Below are positions 55,281 to 64,000 of a stretch of 64,000 nucleotides of DNA, piece by piece (positions within the stretch are counted from its first letter, which is position 1; each line of letters opens with the position of its first letter). Below the pieces are notes generated by a model that worked only from the letters and a program-made list of their open reading frames with translations, ran no database searches and was not told where the DNA came from. A program made the position numbers and the translations under genes. This DNA comes from Aporrectodea caliginosa. Its lineage: Eukaryota; Annelida; Clitellata; Crassiclitellata; Lumbricidae. The DNA is taken from assembly GCA_020284085.1 (NCBI GenBank), contig JACEVL010001642.1:715001-779000 (forward strand). The letters run 5' to 3'.

Positions 55281-55397
55281 TCGAGCAGAATCAGAAAATT
55301 TAAATATTAATCGACATATTTTAATATTAATTACCGTAGCCCACGGCGAACAGAAAAGACATCTCGTATTTGCTGTTTTTTGTTAATATTTTCGATC

Positions 55398-55409
55398 ATG
55401 AAAGTTTGA
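55398..55409 (+). other. Minimal upstream ORF (Met-Lys-Val-stop)
   Basis: ATG AAA GTT TGA ends 27 nt before the main ATG (55,437). If it is in the mature 5' leader it could dampen translation of the main frame. The transcription start is not known. Confidence 0.4.
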
Positions 55410-55436
55410 CAGATATAAGTTTTAAATTTTTATAAC

Positions 55437-55509
55437 ATGGATGCTTTTATTAAAGCTGTTCGAAGCCCAATTCATCGACCATTTTCGCTGTCATCTTCTA
55501 AACACAAGA
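55437..55509 (+). CDS. LDLRAP1: LDLRAP1-like exon 1
   Basis: The start codon has A at -3 and G at +4. Reads MDAFIKAVRSPIHRPFSLSS then SKHK, donor A|GTACGT, phase 1. The join to exon 2 gives KHKKLPDKW, matching the vertebrate protein's HKKLPxxW. Confidence 0.82.
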
Positions 55510-58500
55510 GTACGTCAAAGCTTCGGAGTTAGCAATATCGTTACATTATGTATGAGCAGTTTCCCGTGTTAGCGCTAAATAAATGTTTGGTGCGTTATGT
55601 TACGCTGATTTGGAAATCAGTTTAATTTGAAGGGGCCGTCGTGCGTTTTATTAACGGCGCTGTGGAAATGTCCAGCTTGGATTAGACTACACTGGCTTCC
55701 CATTCGCGCCCGTATCGCTTTAAAAATCTCCCTCATGTATCATATCCAGTGTTGCCACAGCTGGGGTTTTCTAACTAGATCTGGGGATTTTGGCCTCCGT
55801 CTGGGGTTCTGGGGATTTTTGGCAAAATACGCATAAATCTGGGGATATTTCTGACCATTGGCATTTTGCATGCATAATACACATATTTATACTGTGATTA
55901 AATGTAAAAGCTTATACGCTATGTAATTTTTAGTCCACAACATATAATTTTTTTCAATACAGGGTGGTTTACTGTCGCTGTCAATCGCCAGAGGTGCTGG
56001 CATAGACCAAAATGGGTGCAGAAGTCAAATAGAGCGAACTGCCATGATTGGTCTCTACACCCACCCATGTGCACAAACACAAACAAACAAACAAACACAC
56101 ACACACATCCCTTGTTTTATAACATGCATATGTATGTTATCGTAATTTGCATAATTTAGTCTGCTCTCAGCTTTCAACAGATATATATACAGTTAAAACT
56201 TGCTACGGCCCTGCTAGTAGCATACTTACTTTCTCATTTTCCAGATTTTGTGTCTAAAATAGGTGTCTATATAGTCTGGGGTTTTGTGGGTTTTTTTCAG
56301 AAGGAAATCTAGGGTTATTTCAAAAACGTGAGTGGCAACACTGATCATATCCATCCTCGCATACATGACATCCATGGTTGAGCCATGTTTTGCTTCAAAT
56401 CCTAGAGGTCTCAGATCGGCTACGTGAGGAGACTTGACCGTTCTTCGCACCAAGAGGAAGTTTGGAAATCGTGATTTTGGTTATCTGGAGAAAAAGAATG
56501 GAATTTGGCGAGTTGCTAAGTTGGTCTTTTTGTGGTGAACGATTCCAAATATGATTAGCACAGCTACTGCAAAACTGTACTCTCACATTTATTATTATTA
56601 TTGTTATTATTACAAGCTTTTTTAACATGCGCAAAGTCATAGAAATGCGAATCGGATACACAGTTAGTCAGTTGCCAGGTGTAGTGATTGTCTTTGGTAA
56701 GAAGTTTGAAAGCCAATGAGAAATAGTGAGTTTTTAGGCGTTTCTTAAATTTGTGAAGAGATAGCGTTCGAACATCGAACAGATACGAGTGGGCGATTCC
56801 ATTCCTTGGGGGCAGCGACTTGGAATGCACAAGAGCCCACGACGATGCTACATATAGGCTCAACCAATAAACGCATATTGAAGATCTAAGACTGCGGGGA
56901 GGGACGAATGGAGATAATAGTGGTTGAAAGTAGGTAGGAGTGCTTTTTGTAAAGTCAAATAGGTGGTTTAAGTCTTATTCTGAATTCAACAGGAAGCCAA
57001 TGCAGCTGACCAAGCAGGATTTAAGGAGTTTGAACGAGTAAACACACATAGGATCACGTGGGCCAGGGCATGTTTTATGTGTTGAAGCTTCTTGATTTCA
57101 GGATCTGAGATACCTACAAATACAGAGCTGGCATAATCGAGGCAGACAAGAGAGCCATGGTCTGTGACGGGTGTCTTTGGTAAGATCAGACCTTATGTAA
57201 CGTATTGCACTGATATGATGAAAACAGGATTTGTACAGTTTCGTTATGTGGGATCGAAATGTAAGATTACTATACAGAATCACCCCAAGTGTTTTGTTAG
57301 TTTGTGATAGCGGAAAAACAGTTCCAGGAAGGTCAACCCTGGAATGAGAAGGTAAAGAGCACAGTCATTGGCATGAGCCAAACCTGGTTGCCTTAGACTT
57401 GTAGCAAGTCTGTTGAAGCATGCACTGAAGAGAGGCACTTTTCAAATTTTATATTGCCAGTCTGATCTATTCGTGATTGAGCAATGTGACGAGCAATGTG
57501 AAGGTGTGACTAAAGCAGATTTAAAACATGATGGAAATCAGCCTTAAGCAACAGACAGCAGCAGAACAACAGTTCCAGCCAAAACTGGTACAGTGTAAAA
57601 TCTATGGAGATCCAGCACCAGTGGATGAGCAATTTAACCACTGGCAGCAGATCAGAATGTTCTGTGGCTAAGAGTGGATGAGACCAAGGAACAGCTCCGT
57701 GAGATAATTTAAGGACAACGCATGCAAGGTAATTGCTCATAAGCATTAAGGTCTTAAATGCATTGCTTCTTTGCATAGGTCAGCAGTATCGTATCATATC
57801 TAAAGATTTATATAGCGCCTCTCTCAGAATAACTATTCAGAGGCACTATCAGCATGAAAACCCCAAGGAAAAGAAACGTCTTTAAAGAACGAGAGACCAA
57901 AGAGGAAAGCCAGTTGATGTAGTTTAGCCCTTAATGGGGGGGAGGTCATTCCAAGTAGAGGGACCAACCACAGCAAATGCCCGGTGTTGAGCCAAGGCAG
58001 TCTTAGTCCGAGGAACAAAAAGATAAAGCCAATCAGCAGAGCACAAGGAACAAGATGAGGTCGCAGATAACAGCTTTTGCATATAGTCAGAAAGATAATT
58101 TGGGGCTATACTCAGCTGCGCCTTGGAGACTAGAAAGAGGATCTTATAATGGGTGCGCACAGTGATAGGAAGCCAATGCAAGACATCAAGCATATATGTA
58201 GAGATATGCGCAAAGCGAGTGAGTCGGGCTATGAGCCTAGCTGAAGCATTTAAGACCGATTGAAGGGGGAAAGACACTGTTTCGGGAGACCCATAAGAAG
58301 TGAGTTGCAGTAGTCTAGTCGGGAACAGATAAACGCGTGTACTATGGCGGTAGAGACAGAGGAAGAGACCGATCGTCTGATGGCTCTGAGCCGCCTCAGT
58401 TGAAAGAAGCAGGAGCGAGTCAGGTTAGATATGTGCTCCGTGAACTTGAGGGAGGAGTCAAGCGTGACTCCCAGGTCACGGACACTAGAAGAGTATGTGT

Positions 58501-61500
58501 AGGCAGGGAATTTCTCAGTCAGTAATTGAAAGTCAAGTTTGGAAAGCTGTTGTCTAGTCCCAAACCAAAGTCTATCCAGGTTTTGTGTGTGATGAACTGT
58601 ACTGGTTGATCTCAACCAGTACAGTTCATCACACACAAAACCTGGATAGATGCCCTAACCTAGATGTACTGCTAGTCAACTGAGCTGCAGCATTGAAAAA
58701 GATTGCCAGTAATTAATGAAGGAAAAAGTTTCGTCTGCATTAATATTGCCATAGTCAGTTATAGTGCATGTGAATACATGCATCAAAGTTGTGGTGACTT
58801 GAGTTGTAATCGAGTGGCATATTGTGAGAATCTGACACAGGTGGTAGAAGTATTTTCCACACACTCTCTTCATCACATGCTGTGGTAATGTCAGTTCCTC
58901 GTCCAAGGATCATGCGAACTTAGAGCAAGAGACACGAATCGAGTATTGGGCAAGGAAGGCATTCAGTAAATGAGCACGTTGGATGAGGTCTTTAGCACTC
59001 TTCTCTCAGCTGTTCGTTCCAAGGACGTTTGTTGTTGTTGTTGTTGTTGTTGTTGTGTCATCTCAACAGCTCAGAGAGCGGTGCAGTGTTCTGGAGAACT
59101 AACTAGTCATTGAGCACTGGGTGTGCTGGTGGTGCCCAAACGCCCTGGTAGGGCATGGCCAAAATGGTGGAACCCAAACATCCTGCTTCCTTGTAATGCA
59201 CTTTGATTGCACATGTATATGTGTAGAAATCTCTCAGAACTGAGGTCCCAGACTTGAAGACTAGTGTGCAAAACTGCAAAACAGAATCAGATTTGAATTT
59301 TCATGGAAAACTGCAGACTTTGTGAAAAATGATCTAACAAATAGCAATAATACTAAATTTGTACAATTATTTTAAATTTGTGAAAGCTTTACTGTTTAAC
59401 ATCCATGTGATAAGTTTTGTTTGTACTGTGTGAGCAAGGATGCAATACAAGTAGGACAAAATGGTTTACCTGTTCATTTATTTGCAGAATTGCCAGACAA
59501 GTGGGGTGACTACCAGCATCAGGACAAAATCTGGGATGGAGTCACATTTCATGTCAAGTACCTTGGAAATACGTTGGTCACTGAGTTGGATGAGGAGGGT
59601 CAGAGCTACGGAGACAGCATCAGCGCAGATGCTGTCAAGACGATTGTTGCCATGGTAGGAATGTTGCCATCTCTTCAGTGTCACATATCGTTATGATTGT
59701 TGCAGGAGTATGAAAGTTGACTGTTTTGTTAATAGAGCCATAAGTCCTGTCGACAGGCCCTGGAGGAACTTCACCCAGGTCATGAATACAATTCCAAATA
59801 CCCGGCTGTTTTGAGGCTTTAAGTGTGAAGAGCCAGCAGCCAATAGCATGGGATACCATCATGCAGCTGTTGTCAATGAAACACTTGATTTCAAATCAAA
59901 TATAGAACCATAAATTATAAACTGACCTTTATTAACTTTCCTATTTAAATATAGTGTCTTCCTATATCTAATTTGATATACTTGGGTATCTGGACTGTAT
60001 TTGACTAAACTTTTTACATCCCTAGAGCCTCTAGGACAGTGATATAAATTAATTTTGATACAAATTGATATAAATTAATAGATAAGTGATGGTAGCTAGA
60101 AAGACCTCAACATTTACGTGCAGTATATGTCAGAACCCTTATTTGGTTCAGATGCTGATTGGCTGAATTCTTTTTTGTTGTAAACTCAAGGCAAAGGCAA
60201 GTGGCAAGAAATTACCGAAGATGTCGATCTTAGTCTCCCCTAATGGCATCTGTGTAACAAACACAGAGACTCAACAAATCCTAACAGACCTAGATATCTA
60301 CAGGTAAGCTAATAATATTGTTAACTATTAATGCGTATATTGTTAACTGTTAACATAAATAGAGTTAGAAAGCCTGAAGAGTTAGTGTTGCTCTTGTCTA
60401 GATTGCCATTTCAAGGGGCTCAGGGCTCGATGGTAATGGCCCAAAGAGGTAATCATTCAATCAATATTCGTTTATTTCAAAGTTACAAGCTGATACAAAT
60501 GCAACTTGTTTACAAATCAGGTCAATGTTCAGCATTGTTTTAGCATAAACTAGGCCTTGGTCTGATATTTTTGGGTATATATAGGTGACAATCGCTATTT
60601 GGGTTCTCCATAAAATTGATTAATATGTGTTCTTAAAGGCAGATGGCATTTTGTCATTGGAGAGCAACAAAAATCCTCTGGAACAAGTCATAGGTGTATA
60701 GTGGATCACGGGATTGTTTTTCTGTTATGCTTCCCAACTCAAAGATGAGCGCCACTATTTCCTTGCACCAAGTACCGGTACTGGCCTTGAAGTTGGCCAC
60801 CACTAAGAATGGGTGCAACTGGTCGTGGCATGCTGTTATAATTATTATTATTATACAAGTCATGTTATCCTATGTGTTTTAAAGGCTCATTAGCAGTTAG
60901 CAATAAATGATATTAGTTTTACCCAAGGTAAAGTCTAATCCACGAGGAACAAAATATTATGCTTGGAGCTGTTAATGGGTGTCTTGAAATCAGACCTCAT
61001 CCTCACCTAGCGTGTTCTAAGTACCTCTCAATGTGATGCACGCATGACGAACTGATCTACAGTTTTAAAATGTTTGCTGAACCGAGGAAAATACAACATC
61101 ATGCATGTGATGACTGTTCCAAGAGGAAGGTTCAATATGTGAGAATGCACAATGGGCTTGAGTTGACATATGGAAGCACGTCACCTCCATTTCTCCATGA
61201 GCAGCAGAGCACAACAGTTGCAGAGCCAGTTGCCTTGAGACTGGAACATAATAATAATAATAATAATATATATCTTTGTAGTGCCAACCAATGAAGGAAA
61301 ATCGTGAACTTTACTGTTTCCTCCACGGGAAGCCAGTGGAGCGTGTCCGTTATATAATCTGAAATATGTAAAACTGATGCATGAACTTCAAAAGACCTCT
61401 AATAATTGAAATACAGTACTTGAGGTGTGTTAAGAGAAAGGAATGTGTGAATATCTCTGTGGCACTAAAGAGATAGATTGCGGTACATATCTTGGAGCTG

Positions 61501-63367
61501 CAATTGACACCATTGATCATAAGATGCTTATTTCTAGACTGACAGCAGGTTTGTCATCTCTGGAATTGCTCTTAGCTGGCTCACATCATACTTACATGGT
61601 CGCTGTGAAACGGTTAGAATGGGCCAGTCAGCTTCTGTCCCTACCCCGCTGATACTGGTGTTCACAGGTCTCTGTGCCTGATGCAATACTTTTTCAGCAT
61701 ACATTTAACCTGTTGGTCAGTTTGGTATTTCTCATCAGCAGTTTTCTGATGACACCTATTTGCATGTTACCCCTTCAGTGTGCAGCGTCAATTATAGCAT
61801 CATGAAAGCTGAGCATTGTTTGCATTCATTTATTTTGGTTTCAATCAAAATGGTCTCTGTCATAACCCCTCTGTCTCTGATGCAGTACTGCTCAGCACTC
61901 TTCAGCGATTGCTTCGCTTGCCTCCCATTCATGAAGTTAATATGGCTGGTACAAATGTTAACCTGTCAGATAAAATCACAACACATGGAGTCACAACTTT
62001 TAAGCAACGTTGTTTCTGCTGTCTGTAAAACTGCCTTCTTCCATCGTAAAACCCTTTGGCACATACAACCTGTTCGTACTGATGCTATGGCCAATTCTTT
62101 AACGGTGGTTTTTGTTCAGTCAAGGTTTCGATAATGCTAATTCCATTCTGTATCACACCTCTTCTCGTAATATCAAAAGATTACAATGAGTGCAGAATTT
62201 GATGGTACATCTCGTTTGCCTTAGTATACCAAACTCTCATCTGCTGGTCTTCTGCTATCACAACTCCACTGTTCTCTGTCTCAGGGTATATTGATTTTAA
62301 AATGGCTATTATCACCTATCAACTCTTTCGCACTCAGCATCCCTGCTTACCTTCAATCCACAATTGACTATCACACCTCTGCCCATATCACATGATGCAC
62401 TGATCTTCTGAAGCTTTGTCAGACTTTTGTTGGTAAGGCTGTAAGTGAATTTGCTCCCCACTGTCTGTCATTTACTCATAATGTCATTCTTCAAGCAACA
62501 ACTTAAAACTTTCTATTTTGTGAATCTATCAGTCACTTAGGAGGAAAGTTGGAATAGGGCAAAGTGCACACGTTTTGACGAAGATAGTAGAAGCCCTGTC
62601 AATTCTTCACCATTCATTGGAATGTACTTTCACATGTAAAGTTGATTTATCTTTTGAATTAATTCTACTTTTTCTTTTAATTACTGTAGAATCTGCTTCT
62701 GTACTGCGGATCGTGATCATCCGAAGGTTTTTGCTTACATTGCAAGAAACAAAGAAAACGAAACAATGGAATGTCAGGCTTTCCTTTGCTCCAAACGCAA
62801 AATAGTAATTTGCATTCAGTCATCTTTCATTTAATTCTCTTGACATTTTTTTAGTTTTAAATGTCATCTGTATTTTCTGTTTGTACATTTGATGTTTAAG
62901 TTATCTCTACAATCCAGAGTTTTTTGCAAATGTCCAGTGTCGAGATACATTCTTGCAGTATGTGTTTTTATAATTTAATTTTTTTTTAATATAGTCACCT
63001 GTTAGAGTACTTTAATCATGGTAGTCTAAATGCATCATATAGCTTTCTTTTCCTTTTTTTGTTACTGAAAATATGTGCAAGGCTTCAATCTGAGGTTGCT
63101 GTTAAGCCAACATTTGGGTTTCATCTAATCAAAATTTTGTAGGTTAAATCCATAAACAGCCTACAAAATTTGTGAAATCAATCCTTAATAGGAGAGAATA
63201 TGGTAGTTTCTGGTGCAAGAACTGAACTAATACTAATGAGTTGGTGCTTGTTTTGTTTTGTTTTTGTATAGGCTGAAGCTGTCACACTAACAGTTGCAGA
63301 GTCATTTAAACTTGCCCAGGAACGATGGGAAGAAGAGGAGAAACGAATAATGGAGAAGCAGCAGCAG
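55437..63367 (+). CDS. LDLRAP1: LDLRAP1/ARH-like PTB-domain adaptor, gene model (partial, continues right)
   Basis: Exons 55437-55509, 59488-59654, 60191-60303, 62690-62804 and 63272-63367 join in frame to 188 residues. LDLRAP1 (ARH) links NPxY-type tails of LDL-receptor-family proteins to clathrin and AP-2 during endocytosis. The N terminus (MDAFIKAVRSP) and KHKKLPDKW match the family start. The PTB domain spans about 40-178, with FHVKYLGNTLV, the characteristic AKASGKKLPKMSILVSPNGI, IYRICFCTAD, VFAYIAR, ECQAFLCSKRK and AEAVTLTVAESFKLAQERW. Residues 178-188 begin a Glu/Gln-rich coiled coil. The clathrin and AP-2 binding tail lies beyond the window. The loop after VTELDEEG is longer and more acidic than in vertebrate LDLRAP1. 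Confidence 0.87.
55650..56470 (+). mobile_element. LINE fragment split by a hAT element
   Basis: LHWLPIRARIALKISLMYHI (about 55,689-55,748) runs into the hAT element. After it, HPRIHDIHG-like sequence continues. In intron 1 of the PTB adaptor gene. Confidence 0.65.
55747..56343. mobile_element. hAT-type nonautonomous element, CAGTGTTGCCAC family
   Basis: A 597-bp element with CAGTGTTGCCAC ends and a perfect 8-bp target duplication atcatatc (55,739-55,746 and 56,344-56,351). Confidence 0.92.
56585..57480 (-). mobile_element. L2-like LINE 3' fragment
   Basis: Minus strand: LYSNLTFRSHITKLYKSCFH (about 57,215-57,275), SSWALVHSKSLPPRNGIAHS then LHKFKKRLKTHYFS (56,735-56,850), and an ATT-rich 3' tail at 56,588-56,615. 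Confidence 0.7.
57790..58612 (-). mobile_element. L2-like LINE C-terminal half
   Basis: Minus strand: NLDRLWFGTRQQLSKLDFQL, SVRDLGVTLDSSLKFTEHIS, CFFQLRRLRAIRRS, AFICSRLDYCNSLLMGLP (58,270-58,585), then SVLNASARLIARLTRFAHIS and LHWLPITVRTHYKILFLV, AFAVVGPSTWNDLPP (57,925-58,265). The 3' end is ggcgctatataaatct (about 57,806-57,821). Its 5' truncation point coincides with a perfect palindrome. Confidence 0.85.
58571..58650. repeat. Perfect 39-bp palindrome, 2-nt spacer, at LINE truncation point
   Basis: tctatccaggttttgtgtgt...ctggttga, tc, then the exact complement ending at 58,650. Confidence 0.95.
59488..59654 (+). CDS. LDLRAP1: LDLRAP1-like exon 2 (start of PTB domain)
   Basis: Acceptor tttatttgcag, donor ATG|GTAGGA, phase 1 in, phase 0 out. 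Reads LPDKWGDYQHQDKIWDGVTF then HVKYLGNTLVTELDEEGQSY, ending SADAVKTIVAM. Confidence 0.92.
59660..60190. other. Intron 2 of the PTB adaptor gene
   Basis: AT-rich, no element recognised. The minus-strand frame at 59,635-59,862 is unsupported. Confidence 0.4.
60191..60303 (+). CDS. LDLRAP1: LDLRAP1-like exon 3
   Basis: Reads AKASGKKLPKMSILVSPNGI then CVTNTETQQILTDLDIY. AKASGKKL is a near-diagnostic LDLRAP1 word. Acceptor aaactcaag is purine-rich and weak; donor AG|GTAAGC is strong. Phase 0 in, phase 2 out. Confidence 0.92.
61250..62540 (+). mobile_element. CR1/L2-like LINE relic
   Basis: TYLGAAIDTIDHKMLISRL (61,475-61,535), CRCETVRMGQSAS-like and PQGSV-region remnants, FADDTYLHVTPSVCSVNY in neighbouring frames (61,745-61,795), and later C-terminal blocks to about 62,520. 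In intron 3. The 61,250-61,330 part is a retroelement tail (TAA)n on the other strand. Confidence 0.7.
62690..62804 (+). CDS. LDLRAP1: LDLRAP1-like exon 4
   Basis: Acceptor after ttactgtag. Completes Arg and reads ICFCTADRDHPKVFAYIARN then KENETMECQAFLCSKRKI, donor ATA|GTAATT. Matches ISYCTAD...VFAYIA...CHAFLC of the family. Confidence 0.92.
63272..63367 (+). CDS. LDLRAP1: LDLRAP1-like exon 5 (end of PTB, coiled coil)
   Basis: Acceptor tttttgtatag. Reads AEAVTLTVAESFKLAQERWE then EEEKRIMEKQQQ. Donor CAG|GTATGA, phase 0. Later exons are outside the window. Confidence 0.9.
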
Positions 63368-63589
63368 GTATGAAGACATGATTGGTGATAGCATATAAGA
63401 CAGACAGCAGATAGGATACTTCTTCATGCATACAATGCATTTATATAGGGCTGCTTCAAGAAAAGCTGCTCAGAGGCAATCTGTACACTTGTCTAAGAAA
63501 CGTTAAATTTAATTAAGAGTAGTACGTTTATCAGTTGACAAGCAATGCTGAGAAAAGATGACTAGAAAGTCACCAGTGGTGAGTGACAC

Positions 63590-63617
63590 ACACATGCACA
63601 CATACATATATATGTGC

Positions 63618-63649
<32 letters not shown>

Positions 63650-63670
63650 GCAATTGTGTGCGTGGGTGTG
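63590..63670. repeat. (CA)n/(TA)n/(TG)n microsatellite
   Basis: cacacatgcacacatacata passes into tatatatata and tgtgtgtgtg. Confidence 0.9.
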
Positions 63671-64000
63671 TGCATTGGAATCGGCCTTCCAATGTACAGG
63701 ATGACTGAAGTTGAATTCCTCCAACATCGAATTGCAGTGGAAATCATCCAAGCAGAAGTTTGTAATCTTTCCAACCGCTTCTGAGATGAAATGCTGCTAG
63801 AGGAAAGTAGTCATCTGGTAATGTCTTTAATTTGGCTAGGAACAAAATGCAAAAGTTACACAACACTTTCACTTATGATAACCCAGATGACAAATAAAGT
63901 GTGAGCTGGTCATGGACAAATTCAGAGCATTCCTTGTAGCCTGTAAGAACTTGGTCTGTGAAAGATATCATTTTTGCAGCTACCACAGCAGGCAAGAGAA

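Overview
The window looks like nuclear DNA from a multicellular animal. Genes are split by GT-AG (and some GC-AG) introns of 0.4 to 16 kb. The DNA between exons is crowded with decayed non-LTR retrotransposons, tRNA-derived SINEs, microsatellites and at least ten short hAT-type elements with 8-bp target duplications. CR1/L2-like and RTE-like LINE relics, and the recurring word taggcctac, suggest a marine invertebrate, perhaps an echinoderm or other non-vertebrate deuterostome. The species assignment is a weak inference. No bacterial, viral or organellar gene order was seen.

Layout. (1) Positions 1-1311, minus strand: the start of a large, low-complexity coding exon that runs off the left edge (at least 437 codons without a stop). 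I cannot identify the protein. (2) 1.4-11.6 kb: mobile-element graveyard and satellites. (3) 11,634-33,256, minus strand, possibly from 49,224: a sialate O-acetylesterase (SIAE)-like gene rebuilt here as ten exons plus one tentative first exon. All splice phases agree; the model is 684 codons plus stop. It has an N-terminal acidic tail and transmembrane segment, and it has lost the residues expected to be catalytic, so it reads as a membrane-anchored pseudoenzyme. Two successive introns use GC donors, and the exon before the esterase domain ends in a duplicated splice donor. (4) 33.3-49.2 kb: the long first intron, if the tentative exon is right, with LINE, SINE and hAT relics. (5) 49.2-55.2 kb: space between two divergent genes, holding a broken retrotransposon with a probable restriction-like endonuclease. 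(6) 55,437-63,367, plus strand: the first five coding exons of an LDLRAP1/ARH-like PTB adaptor, continuing past the right edge.

The two recognised genes show no direct pathway link beyond both acting at or near membranes and the endocytic system. They lie head to head about 6 kb apart if the tentative first exon is real. Almost every other open frame belongs to transposon relics or stop-free tandem repeats.
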